Of a stretch of DNA of 64,000 bases, positions 53,442 through 62,458 are shown piece by piece. The stretch covers positions 3,054,036-3,118,035 of the forward strand of contig CP060501.1 in the NCBI GenBank assembly GCA_024760545.1, in the 5' to 3' direction. The notes beneath the pieces are model-generated. The model had not been told where the DNA came from. It was given only the letters and a program-made list of their open reading frames with translations, and made no database searches. This stretch comes from Nitrospira sp. (GTDB taxonomy: Bacteria > Nitrospirota > Nitrospiria > Nitrospirales > Nitrospiraceae). Position numbers and translations under genes: made by a program. Numbering within the stretch: position 1 is the first letter of the stretch; every line of letters begins with the position of its first letter.

Positions 53442-54209
53442 TTATTGCGGGGCCGGTTTCCAGCCGAGACTGGCCAGCACGGCCTCGGCCGTTTCCTGCA
53501 CCATCGTATTTTCGTCCTCGAGCAGCGCCACCAAGGGCTGAACGGCTTCCTTCGCGCCCAGTCGAGCGAGCGATTCCGCGGCATTTCTCCGGACCAGCCA
53601 ATCTTCGTCCTGCAACGACGTGATCAACGGGGGAATTCCTCGTTGATCCCCGATTTTCCCCAACGCCTCGGCGGCATGACGCCGCACCATCCAATTGGAG
53701 CCCATGAGCCCATTGATCAGCGCCTCGACCGCCCGCACATCGCCGATCTTTTTCAGCACCCGCGCCGCATCTTCCCGCAGGGTGCTGTCCATGAGCGCCT
53801 CGATCAGTCCGGGCACCGCCTGTGAATCGCCGATGCGTTCCAATGCCCACACAGCCGCCGTGCGCACCGCGCCGTCCCGGTCCTTGATCGCTCTGACCAG
53901 CGGATCCACGGCGCGCCTGTCCCGCAACTTTCCGAGAGCCGATGCCGCCTGTTCCCTGATTGCCCATGAGTCGTCCTGTAACGCGTCGATCATCGGCTCC
54001 ACGACCGATGGGCCCATCCGAACGACCGCACTGGCTGCGGCTTCCCGGATCACCGCATCTTCATCGGCCATCAGATCGATCAACCGGGGAAGCGCTTCCG
54101 GGCCGCTCTGACCGAGGCTCGCGACGGCGTGGTCGCGCAAGGCTTCGTTGTCGTCATGGAGCGCCCGTATCAGCTGCTCGATTCGATCAGATGCATCTTG
54201 TTCAGTCAT
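53442..54209 (-). CDS. HEAT-repeat protein
   Basis: A 255-residue protein made almost entirely of HEAT units, about eight (IREAAASAVVRMGPSVVEPM, IREQAASALGKLRDRRAVDP, VRRHAAEALGKIGDQRGIPP, VRRNAAESLARLGAKEAVQP). HEAT arrays form elongated solenoids that bind other proteins. Overlaps the upstream gene by 8 nt and is 26 nt from the downstream one. Confidence 0.85.
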   Translation of the reverse strand: MTEQDASDRIEQLIRALHDDNEALRDHAVASLGQSGPEALPRLIDLMADEDAVIREAAASAVVRMGPSVVEPMIDALQDDSWAIREQAASALGKLRDRRAVDPLVRAIKDRDGAVRTAAVWALERIGDSQAVPGLIEALMDSTLREDAARVLKKIGDVRAVEALINGLMGSNWMVRRHAAEALGKIGDQRGIPPLITSLQDEDWLVRRNAAESLARLGAKEAVQPLVALLEDENTMVQETAEAVLASLGWKPAPQ

Positions 54210-55302
54210 GTTTGGTGTCCTCTTCGTGGGCCTGGGTTTCCATGGCCGTGAGGGCTTCCAGCTTGTCGGCGATCAGGCCGGCATTATAGGCCACCAGACC
54301 GTCACGATCTGTCCTGAGCCGATCGAAAAGTTCCTTGTACGGGCGCAAGACTTCCACTTCCTTGATCTTGGCCAAGGCCTCCATGGCATACACACGCAGC
54401 GGGCGGATCGGAATGGCGTCAAGATAGAGCTGAGTCGGGCGCGCATCACCGATCAGTCCCAGAGCCTTGATGGCCAGCTCTTTGACGCCGGTATCCTTGT
54501 CATGTCCCAGCCGCCTCATCAATGGTTCGACGGCCCGCACGTCCCCGATTTTTCCCAGTAAGTCAGCCGCCGCCTCGCGCACCAGCCAGTCTTCGTCTTC
54601 GAGATACTCGATCAAGATTTCCACGCTCGGCCGCCCGATCCTGAGTAAGTCAATGACCGTCGCCATTCGGGCCTCTTCGCGCTCGCTCGCTCCCTCGACC
54701 TCCCGCAACGCATTGAATGTCTCGTCGATCCGTTCTCGGATCGCGCCCAATTTCTTCAAGGTGCCGACGGCGATGTCCCGGACGACCGGCCGCCCCATCG
54801 CATCGATGAATGCATCGACGGAACGGGGATCCAATAATTGATCCAGCATCAATGCGGCCGCGAGTTGCGCGTCCTGGTCCGGATGATTGAGCATCTCGCA
54901 TAATGGAAGGACAGAGGTCGGAATCGCTCCAATCAAGTGAGTCAGCACCTGGCGTGCCTCGCCTTCCGGAGTTGTCGGCAACAAAGAAACCAACGCGCGG
55001 GCGGTGTCCGTATCGAGTACGCCCGCCATCTGTTCAAGGGCGGCCGCGCCGGCTTTCCGGACGACCTCCTCGTCATGTTCGAGAAGTTCGACCAATGCCA
55101 CTCCGGCATGTGGGTCCTTGATTCGGGCCAGCATCGCCGCCGCTTCCTTTTTTAACTCAGTGGGTCCGGACCGTAATGCCTCGATCAGCGCCTGAACCGA
55201 CCGAGGACCACCGGCCACACAAGCCGCCGTTGCTCGCATACGGCGCCAATCTTCTTCATGGATCAGTTCGGAGACCAGCGTCTCAATCGTTTCCTTCGAC
55301 AT
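54202..55302 (-). CDS. HEAT-repeat protein
   Basis: A 366-residue protein with HEAT units at the N- and C-terminal parts (LKKEAAAMLARIKDPHAGVA, VRKAGAAALEQMAGV, VREAAADLLGKIGDVRAVEP, VKELAIKALGLIGDARPTQ) and less regular helices in the middle. Its stop overlaps the next gene start by 8 nt. Confidence 0.85.
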   Translation of the reverse strand: MSKETIETLVSELIHEEDWRRMRATAACVAGGPRSVQALIEALRSGPTELKKEAAAMLARIKDPHAGVALVELLEHDEEVVRKAGAAALEQMAGVLDTDTARALVSLLPTTPEGEARQVLTHLIGAIPTSVLPLCEMLNHPDQDAQLAAALMLDQLLDPRSVDAFIDAMGRPVVRDIAVGTLKKLGAIRERIDETFNALREVEGASEREEARMATVIDLLRIGRPSVEILIEYLEDEDWLVREAAADLLGKIGDVRAVEPLMRRLGHDKDTGVKELAIKALGLIGDARPTQLYLDAIPIRPLRVYAMEALAKIKEVEVLRPYKELFDRLRTDRDGLVAYNAGLIADKLEALTAMETQAHEEDTKHD

Positions 55303-55346
55303 GGCATTCAGGAGAAGAATGACCTACATTCCGTGGGCTATTGCTT

Positions 55347-56441
55347 TCATCCGATACGTGATCTCCTGCTAGATCTCCACCCTGCTGATGTCAGGGCCTC
55401 ACGGACATGGAACCGAAGATTTTCATCGTGCGAACTGTTCAACAGCGGAATCAGGAGTGGAACGACCTTCGATCCGAACTTGGCCAGGGCCGCCGCCGCC
55501 TCCGCCCGGGTAAACGTCGGTTCCAGCGCCGCGATGAGCGAAGGGATGGCCCGGTCGTCGCCGATCTGGCCCAACGCCCGCACGGCTGCGGCTTGAGTGA
55601 TAAGTTCTTCGTTCCACTGATCCCCGCAACCGGCCACTGTCCTCGTCACTTCCGGGGTGTTGGTTCCTGTGAGGATCCCGATCAGTACCGGAACCGCGCG
55701 CGGGTCACCGATCCGACCGAGCGCTTCAACCGCCAATGTCCGTAATCCGGGCTCACGCATGGCCGTGAACAGATACTCGACTGCCTGCGGATCGCCGATC
55801 TCGCCTAATGCCCGCACGGCATCTTCGCGAACCGCCGAATCTTGATCGTTGAACAACACTGACAGCAGAGGCTCCACAGCCTCCCGTGATCTGGTCTTGC
55901 CCAGCGATTCCACCGCATGAAGCCGCACCAGCCATGCCTCATGTTGCAAGGCATTTATGAGCGACGGGATTGCCGCGTCACCAATCGCGGCCAGCGCAGC
56001 GGCCGTTTCCTCGCGCACCGCTTTGACCTTATCCTGCAACAGTGGGATGAGCGGCTCGACGGTGCCGGTGTGTCGTACCCGACCCAGCGCCTTGGCCGCG
56101 TGCATCCGAACGATCCAATCGCTGCTGCCTAACGCACGCACGAGGGGAACGGCTACACGCTCATCCGCGATCGTTGCTAAGATCGCCGCCGCTGCTTCTT
56201 GAACAGAGAGGTCGGTCTCGTCCAGACAAGCACCCAGCACCTCGACCGCCGGTGTTCCAATCACACGCAGCGCTTCGATCGCCGCCTCGCGAACGGAGCG
56301 GTCGCGATCCCGGAGGAGAGAGATCAAGGGAATGACGGCCCGCGGGTCCTTGAGGGTACCAAGAAGGCCGGCCGCTTCTTCGCGGATCGCCCAATCCTGG
56401 TCCTTGAGGGCCGCGATCTGTTCTGTCACCGCATCGGTCAT
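55347..56441 (-). CDS. HEAT-repeat protein with Cys-bearing insertion
   Basis: A 364-residue protein with about ten HEAT units. Between two of them an insertion (residues ~258-278) contains AGCGDQWNEE (C272), directly followed by a LGQ motif. The 451-residue paralogue has an equivalent insertion, so it may be functional. It lies 44 nt upstream of the 54202-55302 gene. Confidence 0.85.
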   Translation of the reverse strand: MTDAVTEQIAALKDQDWAIREEAAGLLGTLKDPRAVIPLISLLRDRDRSVREAAIEALRVIGTPAVEVLGACLDETDLSVQEAAAAILATIADERVAVPLVRALGSSDWIVRMHAAKALGRVRHTGTVEPLIPLLQDKVKAVREETAAALAAIGDAAIPSLINALQHEAWLVRLHAVESLGKTRSREAVEPLLSVLFNDQDSAVREDAVRALGEIGDPQAVEYLFTAMREPGLRTLAVEALGRIGDPRAVPVLIGILTGTNTPEVTRTVAGCGDQWNEELITQAAAVRALGQIGDDRAIPSLIAALEPTFTRAEAAAALAKFGSKVVPLLIPLLNSSHDENLRFHVREALTSAGWRSSRRSRIG

Positions 56442-56541
56442 ATTGTTATCGGGCGCTACGAAGGATCGTCATTCGTTAGGGCGCAGAACCCGTCGTCGCT
56501 ACTGTGCCATGAGGCATGAGCACATGCTCGTTATGGCGCGA

Positions 56542-57897
56542 TCACGCGATGTCGCCGGATGGGCCAAAGCGCCCGGTCTGTCCCAGGGGGCGGTCGACGC
56601 GCAGATTGTCGGCCTGGCTTGAACTGATTTCCACCGCTTCATCATGAGGCGTCCATCCAAGCTTTTCCAGCGTCTCGAGAGTAATCTGCTTCAAGGCGTC
56701 CTTTGCCGTCAACCGAACAGACGCGTAAGAAAGCACACGTTCTTTTTCAGCCTCAACTTCGGAGGCCTTGGGATCATAGAGAAAGGCGATCAAAGGTTCG
56801 ATGGCCGCGTCACCGATCACCGCCAGAGCCGCTGCTGCTTTTTCTCGTAACACCCCATCTTTGAGCAACATGATCAGGTCCGGGATGACTCGAGGGTTAC
56901 GAAACTGACCAAGGGCGGTCGCCGCCGCTTCCTTGATGAACGCATCCTCGCTCACAATGCACCCCGGCGTGGGCGAGCCTTCTTGCTTGATCCCCTTCCC
57001 TTTTAAGGCATTGAGGACAGCCGGGAGGGCGCGCGAGTCGCCGATCATGCCGAGTGAAGCAATGGCATGCCGCTTCACGGCTCCGTCCTTCATGGCTTCC
57101 ATCAGCGCATCGATAGCCCGGGAGTCGCCGATCATGCCGAGTGCAATCGTCGCATCTTCACGAACGGCTCGATCAGGGTCTTTCAAGGCGGCAATCAAGG
57201 CATCCACCACTTTGGCGTCTCGCACCCAGGTCCTGCCGATTTGATAATCGGTGGTCATTCCACCCAATGCGCGGGCCGCATGGCAGCGAACGACAAAGTC
57301 TTTGTCCTTCAAGCTTTCAATCAGTGGATCGACCGATGGGTGTCCGATGTAGACGAGCGCCGTTCCCGCTGTTTCCCGCACAATCTTGGAAGAATCCCGG
57401 AACAGCTTGACCAGGACCGGAATGGCCTTTGGATCGGCGATTCTGCCCAGGGCTTCCGCCGCTGCGCTCTTGACGGCTCCGTCGCGATCGCGACACGCGA
57501 CGATCAAGGCGTCGACCGATCGGGAATCTTTGAGTTTGCCGGCGGCCTTTGCGGCGTGCTCGCGGACCCGCCAGCGCTCGTCTTTCAAGGCGGCAATCAG
57601 ACGATCAAGCACGCCTGGCCCCATCTTTGCCGCCGCGTCGACCGCTTGGTCCCGAACTTCCATGATGGAATCATTGAAAAGGCCGATCAGCGCCTCGATA
57701 GCCTTCGGACCACCGATCTTCGCGACACCGCAGCCGGCATGTGCCCGCACGGACCAGAAGTCATCGCTGCACGCGCCTATCAGCGCATCCAAGGTAGAGG
57801 GGTCTCCCAGGTCGGCCAGAGTCTTCGCCGCCTCTTCACGGGTGGCGTCGTCCACATCCTCGAGCGCTTCTAAGAGATTTTCGAGTAGGTCAGCCAT
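56542..57897 (-). CDS. HEAT-repeat protein with Cys-bearing insertion
   Basis: A 451-residue protein from ATG 57897, the largest of the group, with about eleven HEAT units. An insertion at ~299-318 contains SPTPGCIVSEDAF (C313), matching C272 in the neighbouring paralogue; another near 213-228 interrupts a unit (TTDYQIGRTWVRD). Its start overlaps the upstream gene by 8 nt. The C-terminus is acidic and Ser/Gln-rich. Confidence 0.87.
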   Translation of the reverse strand: MADLLENLLEALEDVDDATREEAAKTLADLGDPSTLDALIGACSDDFWSVRAHAGCGVAKIGGPKAIEALIGLFNDSIMEVRDQAVDAAAKMGPGVLDRLIAALKDERWRVREHAAKAAGKLKDSRSVDALIVACRDRDGAVKSAAAEALGRIADPKAIPVLVKLFRDSSKIVRETAGTALVYIGHPSVDPLIESLKDKDFVVRCHAARALGGMTTDYQIGRTWVRDAKVVDALIAALKDPDRAVREDATIALGMIGDSRAIDALMEAMKDGAVKRHAIASLGMIGDSRALPAVLNALKGKGIKQEGSPTPGCIVSEDAFIKEAAATALGQFRNPRVIPDLIMLLKDGVLREKAAAALAVIGDAAIEPLIAFLYDPKASEVEAEKERVLSYASVRLTAKDALKQITLETLEKLGWTPHDEAVEISSSQADNLRVDRPLGQTGRFGPSGDIA

Positions 57898-58357
57898 TGT
57901 TGGGCTTTTGGTCATAGTAGGGATCGCGTTGCCCGCCATAGGGATACATACGTTTGCACAGCACGACCAAGGTGTGCGTTCCGCGACCTTCGACACACTG
58001 ATCCAATGATGTTGAAAAGTCGAGCGTGCCGTTCAGATTGACCGTAAAGGGAAAATCGAAGGTGAAGCTGATGAATTTGTACTTGCCCGGCCGTAGCTGC
58101 AACTCGCGAGGTTCCGATGTCTTGGGGGCATCGAGCGAGTCGGGGTCTGAATTCCAGATCGAGGGTGTGATCCCTGGCACCTGCCACCATGAAGCAGGGA
58201 CCAGCTTGGTTGCATCGATGGTAATTGGGTGTTCTTTGAGATGAGCAGCCGGCGGCTCTCCGGCGAGTCCTCTTTCGCTCGAAGCTATTACCAGCAGCCC
58301 CATGAGGGCCCAGCTGCATGCGAGTGACCAGCGTCGTATCACAGTATCATTCCTCAT
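57890..58357 (-). CDS. Small secreted/periplasmic protein
   Basis: A 155-residue protein with a signal peptide (SLACSWALMGLLVIASS) and a beta-rich mature part (LRPGKYKFISFTFDFPFTVN, TLVVLCKRMYPYGG) with two cysteines. It overlaps the HEAT gene by 8 nt and follows the phosphatase-like gene by 6 nt. Unknown family. Confidence 0.75.
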   Translation of the reverse strand: MRNDTVIRRWSLACSWALMGLLVIASSERGLAGEPPAAHLKEHPITIDATKLVPASWWQVPGITPSIWNSDPDSLDAPKTSEPRELQLRPGKYKFISFTFDFPFTVNLNGTLDFSTSLDQCVEGRGTHTLVVLCKRMYPYGGQRDPYYDQKPNNG

Positions 58358-58363
58358 AGTTCG

Positions 58364-59383
58364 TTAGCGTTTCTTGGCGCGCGGCACGGAGGGAGTAGCC
58401 GCAGCGGTTTGGAAGATTTCCTCTACGGCCTTGCTGTCCCATTCCGTGTGAGTCTGGAGGCCTAGGATTCGCATTACCGTGGCTCCGGTATCGATGATTG
58501 AGACCGGTTGGCGAATGATTTTGCCTTGCTTGATTCCGGCGCCGGAGACAATCCACGGAACAACCGGTGAATTGGCCCCCGAGACCTCGGCGCCTGGGTC
58601 GGTTCCTTTTTCGCTCAGAGCAGTGACGAGAACGGCCGTGCGATCCAAGATCGAGTATTCTTTGAATAGATCCAGGACGGATTTCATCGCGCTGTCGACT
58701 GTCCGCAAGGCCTCACGATACTCTTTGGAGCTCCAGCCGTGCGTCACTCCGGCTCTGCCTGCTTCGGGAAGGTGAACCACCAACAAATGAGGTAATGAGA
58801 GAATCGCATGGCCGTATCCATGCCCGCTGGTCGCCTTCTGAAGGTACTGCTGGATATAGGAGACAAGTTTCTGGGAACCGCACTCGGGCCGCAATGCCCC
58901 GCAGAGTTGATAGTCGGTGTAGGGTTCGGGCTTGGCCAACTGATATAACGACTCATCCATATAAAAGATGGCACTATCGCGGCCTCCACTCAAATCCAGA
59001 TAGTCGAATAAGCTGGGTGAGCGAGGGTAGCCTCGGCTGAATTCGAAAAAGTTCCAGGTAATCCCATGTTTCTCTACCGGCATGCCGGTAACCAGCGACG
59101 CCATCATGGGCAACCGTAGTGCCGGTTTTACCCCCTTTGCGGACCAGGTCACTGAGCCATCCTTGATGAGCTTGCTCAAGATCGGCATGGTTCCGCCCTG
59201 GAGCGACTCTTGACTGAGCCCTTCCAGGACAAAAAGGACGACATGTTCCGTCAACGGGGTTGAAGAAGCGGTTCCTCGGCCATGCGGGGGAGCCGCATCG
59301 ACAGGCGCGTGGATTCCGGTTTCAAGCAGAACGCTCAGGAGACCGACAAGGATCAGGAGAAGGCGGCGTGAGGGATGGTTCAT
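58364..59383 (-). CDS. Alkaline-phosphatase-superfamily protein, probably inactive
   Basis: A 339-residue exported protein (signal peptide to ~30). The fold order is that of type I phosphodiesterases/nucleotide pyrophosphatases: VLFVLEGLS, MPILSKLIKDG, LPMMASLVTGM, EKHGITWN, then HGWSSKEYREALRTVDSAM. Expected catalytic residues are changed: the first metal Asp is E54, the nucleophile Ser/Thr before LPMMASLVTG is absent, and the SDHG metal site reads LSEKG (E258/K259). It heads the HEAT operon. A binding rather than catalytic role is likely. Confidence 0.8.
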   Translation of the reverse strand: MNHPSRRLLLILVGLLSVLLETGIHAPVDAAPPHGRGTASSTPLTEHVVLFVLEGLSQESLQGGTMPILSKLIKDGSVTWSAKGVKPALRLPMMASLVTGMPVEKHGITWNFFEFSRGYPRSPSLFDYLDLSGGRDSAIFYMDESLYQLAKPEPYTDYQLCGALRPECGSQKLVSYIQQYLQKATSGHGYGHAILSLPHLLVVHLPEAGRAGVTHGWSSKEYREALRTVDSAMKSVLDLFKEYSILDRTAVLVTALSEKGTDPGAEVSGANSPVVPWIVSGAGIKQGKIIRQPVSIIDTGATVMRILGLQTHTEWDSKAVEEIFQTAAATPSVPRAKKR

Positions 59384-59558
59384 GACAACATATCACCCGT
59401 GTGTGTCCTAAAAGTAAAGGTGCTACCCTAACATGCAAATTTTCAGGAAGGCAAGGAGGGCAGAACCCCGGCTGAATGCTGGCGAAACCCCTTTTCGGGT
59501 GCTAAGCTGAAAGGAGTGACCGTTTTGTCCGTGTTTTCGAGCTAGAAGAGGGGAGGCG

Positions 59559-60578
59559 ATGTTCAATCCATCTCACCAACCGCCTCCTCCCATGCATCAG
59601 CGTTCGACCACCCCCGCCCGTTCTCTGGCCTTTTGTCTCGCGCTCGCCGCGGTCGTCGCCGCGGTTCCGGCGCTCGCTGACATCCGTGTCGTCAACGCGC
59701 AAGGCGAGCATCGGATGGGAGACCGCGACACCCGCGAGGATGCGATCCGACTTGCCGTCGAGGCGGCCAAACGAAACGCGCTCGAACAAGTCGCGACCTA
59801 TCTTGAGAGTGTCACCGTCGTCAGCGACATGGATGTGACGAAGGACGAAATCCGCTCGTATACCGCCGGGTTGGTGATTGTCCTGAATCAACAGGTCTCC
59901 ACGTCTCTGGATGGTGACGTCGTGGTCGTGAAAGTGGATCTGCTCGCGCAGATGGATACGGAAGCCGTGGCACAGGCGATCACAGCGCTTCGAGAAAACG
60001 AAGATGCCCGTGTGCAGCTGGCGGAACTGAGACAAGAGAATGAACAGCTTCAGCAGGAGCTGAACACGGTGAATCAAGCCCTGGGCAACGCGACTACGCC
60101 GGATCAGGTTCAGCAGGCGGCGGAAAAGCGGAAGGAGATTCTCAATCGAGTGCAATCCAATGCCATGGTGTCGCAAGCCTGGACCAATTGGGTGCTCGTC
60201 TCGCCGGTCGGCCTTCCCCAGGCCCTGCTGAACAGCGCTGGCGGTCTGTATCCAAGCAGTCCGCACATCGCAGTCGCGCAGCAGATCATCATGAACCGGC
60301 AGCCATCTATGCCCGGCAGGACGAGACCCCGGATGCCAAGCCATGAGCTTGTTCCACCTCCCGGTGCGCCGGGTGGGTCACGGACATTGAACGAGATCAT
60401 TTATCGAACCCCGACAGCACAGCCACAGACCAATACTCAACCGATGATCCAAGGATTCTCTCAGTCTCCGCCGTCGGTCAGGCCGCCTCGGCCCCAAAAC
60501 CCAGGTCCGCATTCTCGATCGGCGCCGTTCTTGAGAACACCCGGGGCCGGCTCTGGAGCAGGAGGAGGGAAGCCTTGA
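59559..60578 (+). CDS. LPP20-like exported protein with coiled coil
   Basis: A 339-residue protein from ATG 59559 (GGGAGG upstream). Signal peptide (SLAFCLALAAVVAAVPALA), then an LPP20/FlgT-type domain (RLAVEAAKRNALEQVATYLE, SYTAGLVIVLNQQVSTS), a coiled coil (VQLAELRQENEQLQQELNTV) and a Pro/Gly-rich tail. Probably periplasmic or surface. The stop overlaps the next start by 4 nt. Confidence 0.75.
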   Translation: MFNPSHQPPPPMHQRSTTPARSLAFCLALAAVVAAVPALADIRVVNAQGEHRMGDRDTREDAIRLAVEAAKRNALEQVATYLESVTVVSDMDVTKDEIRSYTAGLVIVLNQQVSTSLDGDVVVVKVDLLAQMDTEAVAQAITALRENEDARVQLAELRQENEQLQQELNTVNQALGNATTPDQVQQAAEKRKEILNRVQSNAMVSQAWTNWVLVSPVGLPQALLNSAGGLYPSSPHIAVAQQIIMNRQPSMPGRTRPRMPSHELVPPPGAPGGSRTLNEIIYRTPTAQPQTNTQPMIQGFSQSPPSVRPPRPQNPGPHSRSAPFLRTPGAGSGAGGGKP

Positions 60579-61135
60579 CGCGCGGAATTAGACTTGTCAT
60601 CGCGGTGGGCCTTTGTCTTGTCGAGGGACTCGTTCTCATTGCGGCGCAAGCGGCGGAACCTGACGATGTGAGGAAACACGCCGAGCGATCCTTCGACCGA
60701 CTTCAAGGTCAGCTGGATAGTAAGGCTATGGACACGTCCGCCATGGTCAGACGAACAGCTGAAGCCGGAGATGGCGGCTTTTCTTCAGATCAGTACTGGA
60801 TCGGCAAGGGTCAGGGTGACTTGACCAAAGGCAAGGCCGTCTGCCAGCGCGTGTCGGAGCTTTCCGCCCGCACTGATTTAGCCAAGCAAATTCGCGTGTT
60901 GGTCAAGGAACATATGATCGATCGTGTCCGCGAACGGTCGGGACGCGAGAACGAGCAGGATATTGAACTGACTCGCGAAGAAATCGTGCAAGAATATCTT
61001 CAAGACGTGAAGATCGTCGACCGCCGGATCGATGAAGAGAATAAGATTTGTACGGCTACCGCTGTCATGCCGAGGTCCCGCGTTCACTTGAAGCCTGCCA
61101 CAGACCAGGAACTCAGCCCGACTCCAGTCCATTGA
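60575..61135 (+). CDS. LPP20-like exported protein
   Basis: A 186-residue protein with a signal peptide (VIAVGLCLVEGLVLIAAQA), then KQIRVLVKEHMIDRVRERSG and REEIVQEYLQDVKIVDRRID, which match the LPP20 helical core. It is translationally coupled to 59559 (ATGA-type 4-nt overlap). Probably a partner of the preceding protein. Confidence 0.75.
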   Translation: MTRGIRLVIAVGLCLVEGLVLIAAQAAEPDDVRKHAERSFDRLQGQLDSKAMDTSAMVRRTAEAGDGGFSSDQYWIGKGQGDLTKGKAVCQRVSELSARTDLAKQIRVLVKEHMIDRVRERSGRENEQDIELTREEIVQEYLQDVKIVDRRIDEENKICTATAVMPRSRVHLKPATDQELSPTPVH

Positions 61136-61189
61136 CCGTCCCAATGCCGTTGTTGCAGCCTTGAACCTAGATCGGCTATGTAGTGTTTC

Positions 61190-62458
61190 ATGCCGATCGA
61201 GAATAATTTTCAGCACGATGAGCTGTCACGGAAGAATCCGGGTGAACGGTTACGTGTTGCCGACTTGGTAGATGTCGCGCCGCCGGAATCTCCGGCGTGG
61301 GCTGAGGGCATGGCCAAGTGTGGGAAGAGTCTCTCTCAGGCCGGTGTTGCGGGCGTCGTCTTTCTCCATGGTTCGATCCATGGCTCGGATGTCTTCGGAA
61401 TGCAGCGATTAGATGAAGCGGGCGGGCTCAAACGAGGCTACTCACGGGGTGTGTCGGGTGTTGATGCCTTGCTCGCGGCCATGCGGGAGGAACACAACGG
61501 GATTCCGTTGCTGCCGGGGGGGCTTAAGCCTCCGCTCACCGACGATACTGTGACGAAAGCCCTTTTAGATGAGCAGGTCGGCGACGCAGGTAACTTTACC
61601 GAACCCTATATTCAATCGTTCAGACAAGCTATCAACAAGCACCTGACTCAGCCGATTGTTTGCACCAGACTCCTCTGGTCATCCGAACATCATCATCTTG
61701 GACGAGCATTGGCCGCAGTTTCTCTGCTCGGCCAGCTACACAGAGTCTGTAAAAATCAGAACTTTGGAAAGGGAAACCGGATCCTGGTGCTGGCGCACGG
61801 CCAAGCCGGACTGGTCCTGGCTCTTGCATCGAATCTTCTCTGCCCGAGCCCTGTGACGGGGCGATCGAAATTGCTCGAGATTCTTACCGGGTATGCTGAA
61901 CAGACCAATCAGGCAAACCTCATTGGTACGATCAGACACGTCGACTCTTTGATCACGGCGGGATCACTCCTTGCCGGAGGTTCACTCGACCTGGTGACCT
62001 TTGGAACACCGGTTCGCTATGGGTGGGATCCGTCTGGAATCGGAAAGCTGTTGCACGTCGTGAATCACCGGAACTTGCGGACGGATGGAAAGAGCTGGTT
62101 GGCGAAGATGGAGCTGCCTCAAATCACGATGGAAATGCCCATTGCCTGGGGCGGAGACTATGTGCAGGAACTAGCGGTCGCGGGCAGCGATGCCGTCCCT
62201 CCCACGGAATCGGCCAAGGTGGCCAACAAGGCTGTATGGGAAATGGTCGAACCCTACGATGGATTCGAACGGTGGTTGGAGTGTGCCAGACGTGCCGTTC
62301 GTTGTCCCAGTGAAGGGAACTGTCTGCTCGTCGATTACAAGGACAGTACCGGCTCGACGAACCCCCGCGACCACTACTATGGCCACGCAGTCTATACGCG
62401 CCGGCACGTCTTACTGTTCAACACCATCCAGATTGTTCGCGCTTTCTACGAATCCTAG
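61190..62458 (+). CDS. Alpha/beta-hydrolase-like protein lacking nucleophile
   Basis: A 422-residue cytoplasmic protein. VVFLHGSIHGSDVFG (oxyanion-type loop) and ILVLAHGQAGLVLALASNLL (the nucleophile elbow) are laid out as in alpha/beta hydrolases, but the expected G-H-S-x-x-G reads A-H-G-Q-A-G, so the catalytic serine is missing. It ends on a CTAG overlapping the Lon stop on the other strand. It is a likely pseudoenzyme; its relation to the upstream LPP20 pair is positional only. Confidence 0.7.
   Translation: MPIENNFQHDELSRKNPGERLRVADLVDVAPPESPAWAEGMAKCGKSLSQAGVAGVVFLHGSIHGSDVFGMQRLDEAGGLKRGYSRGVSGVDALLAAMREEHNGIPLLPGGLKPPLTDDTVTKALLDEQVGDAGNFTEPYIQSFRQAINKHLTQPIVCTRLLWSSEHHHLGRALAAVSLLGQLHRVCKNQNFGKGNRILVLAHGQAGLVLALASNLLCPSPVTGRSKLLEILTGYAEQTNQANLIGTIRHVDSLITAGSLLAGGSLDLVTFGTPVRYGWDPSGIGKLLHVVNHRNLRTDGKSWLAKMELPQITMEMPIAWGGDYVQELAVAGSDAVPPTESAKVANKAVWEMVEPYDGFERWLECARRAVRCPSEGNCLLVDYKDSTGSTNPRDHYYGHAVYTRRHVLLFNTIQIVRAFYES

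Noticed and set aside
52711-53967. 418-residue reading of the last HEAT protein
   Set aside because: The first ~184 residues are Gly/Arg-rich antisense-type sequence overlapping the neighbouring HEAT gene in another frame; ATG 53415 gives the real protein.
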